Shown one piece after another: positions 43,355-51,442 of a stretch of 64,000 nucleotides of DNA. Numbering within the stretch: position 1 is the first letter of the stretch; the number at the start of each line of letters is the position of its first letter. The stretch comes from Micromonospora rosaria. GTDB lineage: Bacteria > Actinomycetota > Actinomycetes > Mycobacteriales > Micromonosporaceae. Both the position numbers and the translations under genes were made by a program. The notes beneath the pieces were generated by a model. The model worked only from the letters and a program-made list of their open reading frames with translations, was not told the origin of the DNA and searched no databases. The stretch is from positions 20,253 through 84,252 of the forward strand of contig NZ_LRQV01000012.1 in assembly GCF_001567585.1 (NCBI RefSeq). The letters are read 5' to 3'.

Positions 43355-43924
43355 TTGCGCGCACGGCAGTTCAGGCGACGGAGCGCCGGCCTGGTCGTGA
43401 TCGTGGCGGTCGGCGCCACCGCCGGGTGCGGCGGCGCGGCCCCGGAGGTCGCCGACGCGCCGCCACCGGCGCGACCCTCCGCCACCGCCACCGTCTCCGC
43501 CGCGGACGAGGAGGCGGCCCGGGAGGCGGCGCTCGCCGCCTACGCCGGTTATCTCGACGCCACCCGCGCGGCGAGCCGAGAAAGTGATCCACGCCATCCG
43601 GAGCTGACCAGATATCTGGGCGATCCGTTGCTGACCCGGGTCCGGGTGACAATTCGCCAAGCCAAGGAGAACGGCGCGATGCGTACCGGGAAACTGGTTT
43701 CCGATCCCACCGTCACCAGCGTCAGCCTGGAGACCGACCCGGCCACGGTGGAGATCCAGGACTGCCTGGACACCACCGGGTACCGGCTGGTCTACACGCA
43801 CAACAAGAAGGTCGTCCCCGGCTCCCGTGGCAGCCGGCACCTGGCCACCGCCACCGCCACCCGCTACCCGGACGGGAAGTGGCGGATCAACGCCGGCGCC
43901 GCGCACCAGGACCAGCCGTGCTGA
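43355..43924 (+). CDS. Tad-locus lipoprotein, unknown function
   Basis: 189 residues from a TTG start at 43355, chosen because AGGAGG lies exactly 8 nt upstream and the resulting N-terminus (RARQFRRRSAGLVVIVAVGATAGCGG) is a clean lipoprotein signal with lipobox ATAGC; longer in-frame starts would bury it. The mature part has a Pro/Ala linker and a small alpha+beta domain (about 75-189: AALAAYAGYLDATRAASRESD, LTRYLGDPLLTRVRV) like SnoaL/Mce-associated folds. First gene of the Tad operon; its stop overlaps the next GTG. Possibly anchors the pilus machine to the cell surface. Confidence 0.7.
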   Translation: MRARQFRRRSAGLVVIVAVGATAGCGGAAPEVADAPPPARPSATATVSAADEEAAREAALAAYAGYLDATRAASRESDPRHPELTRYLGDPLLTRVRVTIRQAKENGAMRTGKLVSDPTVTSVSLETDPATVEIQDCLDTTGYRLVYTHNKKVVPGSRGSRHLATATATRYPDGKWRINAGAAHQDQPC

Positions 43925-44886
43925 CCCGCGCCGGCCGGGCCCGGCTGCTGGCCCGGACGCTGGGTGCGGCGGTCGCGCTGCTGCTCGCCGGCACCGTCGT
44001 GCCGGCCACGGTCGGCGAGCCGGCCACGGCGGCCGGCCGGGCCGCCCCGGGCGCGGAGTGCCCGCCCGGCCAGGACGACTGCAACGTCTGGGACGACGAC
44101 CCGCCCACCCCCGGCAACCCCGGCAACGGCGGCAACGGCGGCAACCCGAGCAACGGCGGCAACCCCGGCGACGGCGGCGACGGCCCGGCTGCCAAGTGCC
44201 AGTGGGAGGGCCGGGAGGTCGCCTGCTACTCCGATGACCTGGGCTGGTTCGACAACGGCACCGGGTGCTACACCAAGCTCGCCGAGCCGCAGCCCAGCGT
44301 CGTCGAGGGCAGCCTCTGGTACGCCGTCACCTGCGACGGCGGTCTCGCGTCGACCCGCAACGAGTTGTACGACAGCCCGCCGCCCGGCTTCGGCGCCCCG
44401 CCCGACCCGGAGGAGCTGGCCCGGCGGGCGCTCGCCTCGATCAGCCTCCGGGCACCCCGGATCGCGATGGCGCCCCGCCGCAGCACCGGCCCCGGGCTGG
44501 TCGGGCTGCCGGTCTGGATGTGGGCCAGCCGGGGCCCCAACTACTTCGGCCCGCTGAGCGCCTCCGCCTCCGACCGGGGCCTGACCGTCACGATCAGCGC
44601 CACCGTCGACCGGATCGTCTGGGACATGGGCAACGGCGACACGGTCGAGTGCACCGGCCCCGGCACCCGGTACGACCCCGACGGCCCGTACGCCGGCCAG
44701 CCCTCGCCCGACTGCGGCTACGACGGCGGGTACTCGAAGGCCGGCACCTACCAGGTCAGCGCCACCACCTTCTGGACCGTGAGCTGGACCGCCAGCAGCG
44801 GCGGGGCGGGCGACTCCTTCCCGCTCACCCGGACCAGCGGCACGAACACGATCGAGATCGACGAACTTCAGGTGGTGACCAGGTGA
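43918..44886 (+). CDS. Secreted Tad-locus protein with Gly/Asn-rich linker and PKD-like domain
   Basis: 322 residues from GTG 43918, which overlaps the preceding stop by 7 nt. Signal peptide (about 1-40), a low-complexity linker of GNGGN/GNPG repeats (about 62-95), a Cys-rich segment (CQWEGREVACYSDDLGW, GCYTK, VTCDGG) and a C-terminal PKD-like beta domain with IVWDMGNGDTVEC and YSKAGTYQVSATTFWTVSW. Homologues beside Tad genes in actinobacteria are often mis-named "ATP/GTP-binding"; there is no nucleotide-binding motif. It is likely exported and may be a surface or adhesin component of the pilus. Confidence 0.7.
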   Translation: MLTRAGRARLLARTLGAAVALLLAGTVVPATVGEPATAAGRAAPGAECPPGQDDCNVWDDDPPTPGNPGNGGNGGNPSNGGNPGDGGDGPAAKCQWEGREVACYSDDLGWFDNGTGCYTKLAEPQPSVVEGSLWYAVTCDGGLASTRNELYDSPPPGFGAPPDPEELARRALASISLRAPRIAMAPRRSTGPGLVGLPVWMWASRGPNYFGPLSASASDRGLTVTISATVDRIVWDMGNGDTVECTGPGTRYDPDGPYAGQPSPDCGYDGGYSKAGTYQVSATTFWTVSWTASSGGAGDSFPLTRTSGTNTIEIDELQVVTR

Positions 44887-45536
44887 GTGTGGTGACGCGC
44901 AGCGGTACCGGCCCGGTGGACGCGCCGGTCGTACCCCCGAAGGTGGTCCGGCAACGCCGGATGCGCCCGGGGCTGCTCGGCCTGGCGGTGCTGCTGATCG
45001 CCCTCGGCGGGCTGGGCTCGGCGTTCGCGGTCACCTCGGTCCGCGCCACCGGCAGCTACCTCGCGGTCGCGCGGGCGGTCGAGGTGGGCCGGGAGATCCG
45101 GGCCGACGACCTGGTCACCGTGCAGGTGGCCGGTGGGCAGGGGCTGTCGCCGGTGGCCGCGAGCCAACTCGACGAGGTGGTCGGCAAGCGGGCGGCGGTG
45201 GCGCTGACCCCCGGCACCCTGCTCACCATGGCCCAGCTCACCGACGACCCGCTGCTCGGCCCCGGGCAGCAGCAGATCTCCCTCGCCCTCACCCCCGGCG
45301 AGGTGCCGGCGCGCACCCTCAGCCCCGGCGACAGGGTCCTGCTGGTCACCACCCCGGACCGCAACTCCGACAGCCGGGGCCCCGGCACCCGGTTCGAGGC
45401 CACCGTGATCGAGACCGCCACCCCGGAGGCCACCAGCGTGGTGGTCTACCTGGCGTTGCCCAGCCGGGACGTGCCGGCGGTGGTGGTGTTGGCGGCACAG
45501 AAGCGGATCGCGCTCGTGCTGACGAAAGCGGCCTGA
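44883..45536 (+). CDS. SAF-domain protein, CpaB/RcpC-like
   Basis: 217 residues. One membrane helix (about 30-52: GLLGLAVLLIALGGLGSAFAV) then an SAF domain (about 55-130: YLAVARAVEVGREIRADDLVTVQVAGG, GKRAAVALTPGTLLTMAQLTD) and a RcpC-like beta segment. CpaB/RcpC proteins are periplasmic Tad assembly factors; in a monoderm it would face the cell wall. GTGA overlap with the preceding gene. Supports assigning the two preceding genes to the pilus operon. Confidence 0.8.
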   Translation: MSVVTRSGTGPVDAPVVPPKVVRQRRMRPGLLGLAVLLIALGGLGSAFAVTSVRATGSYLAVARAVEVGREIRADDLVTVQVAGGQGLSPVAASQLDEVVGKRAAVALTPGTLLTMAQLTDDPLLGPGQQQISLALTPGEVPARTLSPGDRVLLVTTPDRNSDSRGPGTRFEATVIETATPEATSVVVYLALPSRDVPAVVVLAAQKRIALVLTKAA

Positions 45537-45537
45537 C

Positions 45538-46338
45538 ATGGCGATCGTCGCGCTGGTCTCCGCCAAGGGCTCGCCGGGCGTCACCACGTCCGCCCTGGCC
45601 TGCGCGTTGACCTGGCACCGGCGGCTGGTCCTCGCCGAGTGCGACCCGGCGGGCGGCTCGATCATGGCCGGGTACCTGCGCGGGACCCTGGACGGCCCCC
45701 GGGGCCTCGGCGAGCTGGCCGTCGGTGAACTGCGCGACGGCAACCTGGAACAGGCGTTCTGGTCCCAGCTCGTCGACCTGGACGCGCCGAAACGGGAGCG
45801 GCTGCTGCTGCCCGGCGTGGTCGACCCCGCCCAGGCCGGCAGCGTGACCCCGCTCTGGCAGCGGTTCGCCGACTTCTTCACCGACCTGGAACGGGGCCAA
45901 CCGCCGTACGACGTGCTGGTCGACTGTGGTCGGCTGAACGTCGCCGGCCCGCCCTGGCCGATCCTGCGGGCGGCCACCGTGGTCCTCCTGGTCACCCGGG
46001 CCAACCTGCCCGACCTCTCGGTCACCCGGTCGACGGCCCGGGCCATCGAACGGGACCTCGTCGAGCACCGGGTCCCCTCCGGCACGCTGCGCCTGCTGCT
46101 GGTCGGCGACGGGCACGGCACCGGCGAGATCAGCAAGGCGCTACGGGTACCGGTGATCGCCCGGCTGCCGCACGACCCGCGTACCGCCGAGGTGCTCACC
46201 CTGGGCGGCACCGTACGGGGCAACCGGCCGCTGATGCGCGCGGCCGGCGCGCTGGAGGCGCCGGTGCGCGCCCTGCTGGACCAGCGCCTGGCCCGACTGG
46301 CCTGGCCGGCCGGCGAGGAGGTGCCGGGTGCGGTTTGA
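45538..46338 (+). CDS. MinD/ParA-like ATPase of the Tad system (CpaE/TadZ-like)
   Basis: 266 residues, deviant Walker A VSAKGSPGVTTSALA (K early, GVTT), Walker A' ECDPAGGS and Walker B YDVLVDCGRL. No receiver-like N-domain, unlike many CpaE proteins. Such ATPases localise the secretion ATPase at the membrane. Starts 1 nt after the previous stop and overlaps the next gene by 11 nt. Confidence 0.85.
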   Translation: MAIVALVSAKGSPGVTTSALACALTWHRRLVLAECDPAGGSIMAGYLRGTLDGPRGLGELAVGELRDGNLEQAFWSQLVDLDAPKRERLLLPGVVDPAQAGSVTPLWQRFADFFTDLERGQPPYDVLVDCGRLNVAGPPWPILRAATVVLLVTRANLPDLSVTRSTARAIERDLVEHRVPSGTLRLLLVGDGHGTGEISKALRVPVIARLPHDPRTAEVLTLGGTVRGNRPLMRAAGALEAPVRALLDQRLARLAWPAGEEVPGAV

Positions 46339-47878
46339 GCCGGTCCAGCACGACCCGCGCGGCCCGCAGCCCGGGGCGGTCACCTCCACGGTCCCGCCCC
46401 TGGCCGTGGCGAACGGTCACCCGCCCCAGGGCGGGCACCCCCCGCAGCCGGCCCCGGCACCGGTCGTGACGCCCCCGCCACCGGAGGCCCCGCCGCGCCG
46501 GGCCGACTTCGCCGTGGTCCGGGACCTGCGCCGGCAGCTCAGCGAACGGCTCACCCTGTGGCAGCGGGGCCGGGAGTTCACCGTCGAGGAGGAGGACGTC
46601 GAGCGGGCCCGGCTCGCGGTGACCGTGGTCGCCGAGTACGCCGACGCGGTCCGCCGGGCGGGCACCCCGATGCCGGCCGGCGAGGAGCGGCTGCTGCTCG
46701 ACCAGGTGACCGCCGAGCTGGTCGGGCTGGGCCGGTTGCAGACCCTGCTCGTCGACACCTCCATCGAGGAGGTGCACATCCTCGGCTGCGACCGGGTGCG
46801 CATCACCCGGCACGGCGGCGGCGTCGACTGGGGCGAGCCGATCGCCGACAGCGACGCCGAACTGGTGGAGATCCTCCAGGCGGCGGCCCGCCGGGCCGGT
46901 GCCACCGAACGGTCCCTCTCCACCTCCAAGCCCACCCTGGACCTGCAACTCCCCGACGGCAGCCGGCTCGCGGCGGTGTTCCTGGTCAGCCAGCGCCCGT
47001 ACGCGGTGATCCGCAAGCACAACACCCTCGACGTCAGCCTGGACGACCTGGCCGGGGCACGGGCCGACCTGGACGAGATGATCGACCCGCTGCTGCGCGA
47101 CTTCCTCCGCGCCTCCATGCGGGCCGGGCTGAACATCATGGTGGCCGGGCTCGCCGGGGCCGGGAAGACCACGGTGATCCGGGCGCTGATGGGCGAGATC
47201 CCCCCGGACGAGCCGTTCGTGCTGCTGGAGGAGAGCCGGGAACTGCTGCCCACCCAGCACGGCGGCCGGCACCGCGCGGTGATGAGCTTCGAGGCCCGGG
47301 AGGGCCACGGCGAGCGCGGGCTCGACGGCCGCCCGGCGGGCGAGGTGAGCATCGCCGACCTGATCCCGGTGTCACTGCGGATGGGCGTGCTGCGGATCAT
47401 CGTCGGCGAGGTGCGGTCCCGGGAGATCGTGCCGATGCTCCAGGCGATGACCACCAGCCGGGGCTCGATGTGCACCATCCACGCCCGTACCCCGGCGGGG
47501 GTGGGCGAGCGGATCATCGAGCTGGCGCTCTCGCACGGCCGGGAGATGACGGTGGACCAGGCCCGCCGGATGGCCGGCAACGCCCTCGACCTGATCGTCT
47601 ACGTCACCGTCGAGGACGAGACCGCGATCGGTGGGCGCAAGCACCGCTTCGTCTCGCACGTCGAGGAGGTGATCGGCGTCGGCGACGGCAACCGGATCAC
47701 CACCACCGCCGTCTTCGGGCCCGGCCCGGACGGCCGCGCCGTCCCCCGGCACCTGCCCGAACGGATCCGTGACCAGTTGCTCCGGGTCGGCTACGACGCC
47801 CGCCTGCTGAGCCGCTGGGTCGAGGCCGGGGCCGGGGCCTGGCGCCGGCCCCGCAACAGCCGACTGGCCCGGCGGTGA
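46328..47878 (+). CDS. tadA: TadA/CpaF-type secretion ATPase
   Basis: 516-residue type II/IV secretion ATPase. N-terminal Pro-rich linker (1-60), N-domain with LVDTSIEEVHILGCDRVRI, Walker A GLAGAGKTTVIRAL (about 275), Asp box, Walker B/His box region (IIVGEVRSREIVPMLQAM, GSMCTIHARTP). Hexameric cytosolic motor driving pilus assembly via TadB/TadC. GTG start at 46328 inside the preceding gene. Confidence 0.95.
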   Translation: MRFEPVQHDPRGPQPGAVTSTVPPLAVANGHPPQGGHPPQPAPAPVVTPPPPEAPPRRADFAVVRDLRRQLSERLTLWQRGREFTVEEEDVERARLAVTVVAEYADAVRRAGTPMPAGEERLLLDQVTAELVGLGRLQTLLVDTSIEEVHILGCDRVRITRHGGGVDWGEPIADSDAELVEILQAAARRAGATERSLSTSKPTLDLQLPDGSRLAAVFLVSQRPYAVIRKHNTLDVSLDDLAGARADLDEMIDPLLRDFLRASMRAGLNIMVAGLAGAGKTTVIRALMGEIPPDEPFVLLEESRELLPTQHGGRHRAVMSFEAREGHGERGLDGRPAGEVSIADLIPVSLRMGVLRIIVGEVRSREIVPMLQAMTTSRGSMCTIHARTPAGVGERIIELALSHGREMTVDQARRMAGNALDLIVYVTVEDETAIGGRKHRFVSHVEEVIGVGDGNRITTTAVFGPGPDGRAVPRHLPERIRDQLLRVGYDARLLSRWVEAGAGAWRRPRNSRLARR

Positions 47879-47915
47879 TTCCGGTGCCGGTCCCGCCCAC
47901 CCCCGAGGTGCCCCG

Positions 47916-48818
47916 ATGAACGCGGACATCGAACTGATCGCCGTCGTCTCCGGGGCGGCCTGCGTCGCCGGGCTGATCCTCGCCGTCGTCGCCGTGGTCG
48001 GCACCCGCCGACCGCCCCGGTCCCGCCCCGGCTCCGGGACCGGCCTGCGCCGGCTCTGGCTCGGCTCCGGCACCAGCCGCCGCGAGCAGCGCCGCTACCA
48101 GAGCCAGCTGCTCGGCACGGTGCTCGGCGGCGCGCTGGTGTTCCTGCTGACCGGGTTGCCGGTGGCCGGCCTGCTGGTCGCCGTCGCGGTGCCGGGGGTG
48201 CCGTGGCTGTTCGCCGTCGGCCGGGCCGAACAGCGGGCCATCGCCCGGATCGAGGCGGTCGGCGACTGGACCCGCCGGCTGAAGGACGTCTCCGCCATCG
48301 GCCAGGGCCTCCAGCAGGCCATCGTCAGCACCGTCACCACCGCTCCCGAGGAGATCGAGGAGGAGGTGCGGGTGCTCGCCGCCCGGCTCCAGGCCGGCTG
48401 GTCGGCGAAGGCCGCCCTGCTCGCCTTCGCCGACGAGATCGGCGACCCGGTCTGCGACCAGGTGGTGGCCGCGCTGATCCTGCACCTGACCGACCGGGGC
48501 GAACGCCTCGGCGACGTGCTCGGCTCGATCGCCGCCGCCGCCTCGGCCGAGGTGGCCACCCGGCGGGAGATCGAGGCCAAGCGGACCCAGCCCCGGTTCG
48601 CGGTCCGGTTCCTCACCGGGATGACGCTGGCCAGCCTGGCGTACGGGCTGCTCAACGCGGAGTACATGCGCCCGTACGGCACCCCGACCGGGCAGCTCGT
48701 GATGATCGTCCTCGGGTCGGCCTTCATCGGCCTGCTGGTCTGGGTGCGCAACCTGAGCCAGCCGCCCCGGCCGGCCCGGTTCCTGCCCGCCCCCGATCCG
48801 GAGGAGGCGCTGCGGTGA
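47916..48818 (+). CDS. tadB: TadB-type T2SSF membrane protein
   Basis: 300 residues, membrane segments near 8-30, 68-100, 228-245 and 255-275, with a T2SSF cytosolic domain (about 110-225: AIARIEAVGDWTRRLKDVSAIGQGLQQAI, DPVCDQVVAALILHLTDRGERLGDVLGSIA). One of two inner-membrane platform proteins bound by the TadA motor. ATG after a 37-nt gap; the stop overlaps tadC (GTGA). Confidence 0.88.
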   Translation: MNADIELIAVVSGAACVAGLILAVVAVVGTRRPPRSRPGSGTGLRRLWLGSGTSRREQRRYQSQLLGTVLGGALVFLLTGLPVAGLLVAVAVPGVPWLFAVGRAEQRAIARIEAVGDWTRRLKDVSAIGQGLQQAIVSTVTTAPEEIEEEVRVLAARLQAGWSAKAALLAFADEIGDPVCDQVVAALILHLTDRGERLGDVLGSIAAAASAEVATRREIEAKRTQPRFAVRFLTGMTLASLAYGLLNAEYMRPYGTPTGQLVMIVLGSAFIGLLVWVRNLSQPPRPARFLPAPDPEEALR

Positions 48819-49681
48819 TCCTCAGTTGGCAGCTCACCCTCGCCGTGGTCGGTGGCGGCGCGATCGGGCTGGGCCTCTTCCTCCTCGTGCAGGAGGCGCT
48901 GCCGGCCACCCCGGCGCTCGGCCCGGCGCTGCAACGGCTGCACCAGCCGCCGGGCGCCGCCCGGCCCACCACCGGCCGCCGGCTGGACTGGCTCGGCGGG
49001 TTCGCCCGCTGGGTCCGCCCACCGCACCAGGAACTGGCCCTGATCGACCGGACCCCGGAGCAGTACACCCTCTCCCTGCTGCTCTCCGCCCTGATCGGGC
49101 TGGCCGCGCCGACGCTGCTCGGGGCGGTGCTCTTCCTCTCCGGCACCAGCCTGCCGCTGGTCGTACCGGTCTTCGGCGGGATCGGCGCGGCGGCGCTCTG
49201 CGCCCTGATCGCCCACCGGGACGTGCTCACCAAGGCCGAGGCGGCCCGCGCCGAGTTCCGCCAGGCCGTCTGCGCCTACCTGGACCTGGTCGCGCTGCAA
49301 CTCTCCGCCGCGCACGGGCCGGTGCAGTCCCTGGAGCGGGCCGCCCAGGTCTGCGACGGCTGGGTCTTCGACCGCATCCGGGAGTCGCTGCGGATGGCCC
49401 AGATGCAGATGCACTCCCCCTGGGACGAGTTGCGCGACCTCGCCGAGAAGCTGGGCACCCCGGAACTTGGCGACGTGGGCGCGATCATGCGCTCCTCCGG
49501 CAGCGAGGGCGCGCAGGTGCACGAGACCCTGCGCAACCGGGCCGACGCGCTGCGCGACCAGATCCGCACCGACAACCTGGCCCGCGCCGAGGGGGTGACC
49601 AGCCAGCTCGACATCCCCGGCGCGCTGCTGGTCTTCGTCCTGCTCGGCTTCGCCGTCTACCCCTTCGTCGCCCGTCTGTAA
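48815..49681 (+). CDS. tadC: TadC-type T2SSF membrane protein
   Basis: 288 residues, second platform protein: two N-terminal membrane segments, then a third pair (about 90-130), a T2SSF domain (about 140-260; AVCAYLDLVALQLSAAHGPVQSLERAAQVC, GSEGAQVHETLRNRADALRDQI) and a C-terminal helix (LLVFVLLGFAVYPFVARL). GTG at 48815 with GAGGAGG 8 nt upstream, overlapping the tadB stop. Confidence 0.88.
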   Translation: MILSWQLTLAVVGGGAIGLGLFLLVQEALPATPALGPALQRLHQPPGAARPTTGRRLDWLGGFARWVRPPHQELALIDRTPEQYTLSLLLSALIGLAAPTLLGAVLFLSGTSLPLVVPVFGGIGAAALCALIAHRDVLTKAEAARAEFRQAVCAYLDLVALQLSAAHGPVQSLERAAQVCDGWVFDRIRESLRMAQMQMHSPWDELRDLAEKLGTPELGDVGAIMRSSGSEGAQVHETLRNRADALRDQIRTDNLARAEGVTSQLDIPGALLVFVLLGFAVYPFVARL

Positions 49682-49706
49682 TCCCTCCCCGTTTTAGGAG
49701 TACGTC

Positions 49707-49907
49707 ATGCGTCTCGTCGCCTACCTGCACATCCTGGTGCTCGACCGGCTCGCCGAGCTGCGTCGCGCCGGTGACCGGGGCGACAGCCCGGTCCCCACCG
49801 CCGTGATCATCTTCGGCCTGGTGGCCGCCGCGATCGCGGTCACCGCCCTGGTCAGCACCAAGGCCCAGGAGTGGATGAGCAAGATCCCGGGCCCGGGTGG
49901 GAGCTGA
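49707..49907 (+). CDS. Flp-type small pilin candidate
   Basis: 66 residues: a basic N-part (1-27), then DSPVPTAVIIFGLVAAAIAVTALVS, a single hydrophobic helix as in Flp pilins, and a short polar tail. The prepilin-peptidase site is less clear than GxxxxxE/Y in canonical Flp (there is no Glu+5/Tyr+6 pair), so cleavage is uncertain. AGGAG is well placed before ATG 49707. Position between tadC and TadE-like genes supports the pilin role. Confidence 0.7.
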   Translation: MRLVAYLHILVLDRLAELRRAGDRGDSPVPTAVIIFGLVAAAIAVTALVSTKAQEWMSKIPGPGGS

Positions 49908-49915
49908 CAACTCAG

Positions 49916-50416
49916 ATGTGGTGCCCGACCCCGACAGCGGCCCACCGGGTGGCGACGGCCATCCGGTGGCCCCGGCCCGCCCGCCGTCCGGCGACGACCG
50001 GGGTCCTGCGGTCCCGGCTGCTGGCCGACGGCGCGGACCGGGGGGCCAACCCGGTCGAGCTGGCGGTGGTCATGCCGTTGGTCCTGCTGCTGTTGTTCGC
50101 CTCGATCCAGGCCGCCGCCTGGTTCGTCGCGCGGGCCACCGCGTTGAACGCCGCGCAGAGCGCGGTCACCGCCCAACGGGTCCACCAGGCCCCCGCCGGA
50201 GCCGGCGAGGCCCGCGCCGCCGCCTTCCTCACCGCCGCCGGGGACTGGCTGGTCGGCTGGGACCAGCCGGGACCGGACTGCGCCGTCACCGCCACCGAGG
50301 TCACCTGCACGGTCACCGGCCGCTCCCTGTCAGTGGTCCCCGGGGTCAGCTTCCCGGTCCGGCAGACCGCGCACGGCACCGTCGAGCGCTGGACCACCGC
50401 CGGAGGCACCCCGTGA
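49916..50416 (+). CDS. TadE-like pseudopilin
   Basis: 166 residues. After a 45-residue basic leader, GANPVELAVVMPLVLLLLFASIQAAAWFVARATALNAAQSAV is the TadE signature (prepilin helix with the Glu at +5). C-terminal part (about 90-166) has a Cys pair (PDCAVTATEVTCTV). Minor pilin or priming subunit. ATG 49916 follows the Flp stop by 8 nt; an earlier GTG (49871) would overlap it by 37 nt. Confidence 0.8.
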   Translation: MWCPTPTAAHRVATAIRWPRPARRPATTGVLRSRLLADGADRGANPVELAVVMPLVLLLLFASIQAAAWFVARATALNAAQSAVTAQRVHQAPAGAGEARAAAFLTAAGDWLVGWDQPGPDCAVTATEVTCTVTGRSLSVVPGVSFPVRQTAHGTVERWTTAGGTP

Positions 50417-50955
50417 CCCGGCCGGACGCTGTGAGCCGGGCCGGCAATGCGAGCCGGGCCAGCACGGCGGACCAGCCGGGCGCGGCGGGGCGGGGCCGGG
50501 TCGAGCGCGGGTCGGTCTCCGTCGAGGTGGCGATCCTGACGCCCGCCTTCCTCGCGTTGCTCGTGCTGGCCGGGGTGGCGGGACGGACCGCGATCGCCGC
50601 CGAGGCGATCGAATCCGCCGCCCACGACGCGGCCCGCGCCGCGTCGATCTCGCGGGACCCGGCGACCGCGCGGGCGGCGGCGACCGACGCGGCCCGGACC
50701 CAGCTGGACTGGCAGCGGCTCAACTGCGCCGGAGCGCCCGCGCTCACCTTCACCGGCTCGGTCGGTGGCCAGACGGTCAGCTTCGACACCGCCTTCGACA
50801 CCACCGCCGGCCAGCCCAGCGCCGTCTCGGTCCGGGTCACCTGCACCGTCTCCTTCGCCGACATCCGCCTGCCGGCGGTGCCCGGCATGCCGACCGAGCG
50901 GACCGTCACGGCCGTCTTCACCTCGCCGCTGGACCGCTACCGGAGCCGACCGTGA
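50413..50955 (+). CDS. TadE/TadF-like pseudopilin
   Basis: 180 residues. ERGSVSVEVAILTPAFLALLVLAGVAGRTAIA is the prepilin helix with Glu+5; a Cys pair (NCAGAP, VTCTV) lies in the extracytoplasmic beta domain. GTG at 50413 overlaps the TadE stop, with GGAGG upstream. A second minor pilin, as in tadE-tadF pairs. Confidence 0.8.
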   Translation: MTRPDAVSRAGNASRASTADQPGAAGRGRVERGSVSVEVAILTPAFLALLVLAGVAGRTAIAAEAIESAAHDAARAASISRDPATARAAATDAARTQLDWQRLNCAGAPALTFTGSVGGQTVSFDTAFDTTAGQPSAVSVRVTCTVSFADIRLPAVPGMPTERTVTAVFTSPLDRYRSRP

Positions 50956-51428
50956 CCGGCCGGTCCCCCGGTACGCCGGGCGGCCGGGCACGCCCGGCCG
51001 GGCCGGGGCGTCGGCGGGGCGACGACGGCCGGGTGAGCCTCTTCCTGGCGGTCGCCATGACCGGCGTACTCGTGATCATCGGGCTGGCCTTCGACGGCGC
51101 CGGCCAGCTCCGGTCGACGCAGCGGGCCGGGAACCTCGCCGCCGAGGCGGCGCGGGCCGGCGGCCAGTCCATCGACCGGGCGCGCGCCATCGCCGGGGGC
51201 AGCAAGGAGATCGACGAGGGCGACGCCCGGGTGGCCGTCAGCAGCTACCTCGCCGCCGCCGGGGTCACCAGCCACACGGTCACCTTCCCGGTCATCGACG
51301 GGGAGAAGCACATCCGGGTCCGGGTCAGCGTCGCCTACGACCGGTTACTGCTCGGCCTCTTCGGCTTCGGGGACAGCGTCACCGTCTCCGGCGAGGCCAC
51401 CGCCCGCACCCTCACCGAGGGTCCGTAG
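50952..51428 (+). CDS. TadG-like / pilus-associated membrane protein
   Basis: 158 residues. DDGRVSLFLAVAMTGVLVIIGLAFDGAGQLRSTQRAGNLAAEAARAGGQ is a TadG/Rhomboid-like helicoidal segment (TadE-like N-terminus followed by the conserved DGAG and AGNLAAEAARAGG). It has no VWA domain, so it is shorter than proteobacterial TadG. GTGA overlap with the preceding gene. Confidence 0.75.
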   Translation: MTGRSPGTPGGRARPAGPGRRRGDDGRVSLFLAVAMTGVLVIIGLAFDGAGQLRSTQRAGNLAAEAARAGGQSIDRARAIAGGSKEIDEGDARVAVSSYLAAAGVTSHTVTFPVIDGEKHIRVRVSVAYDRLLLGLFGFGDSVTVSGEATARTLTEGP

Positions 51429-51442
51429 GAAGGAAGGCAGCC

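Noticed and set aside
44100..44190. GGCAAC/GGCGGC short repeats as a mobile or regulatory repeat
   Set aside because: Codes for the Gly/Asn linker of a secreted protein in frame; simple-sequence coding repeat.
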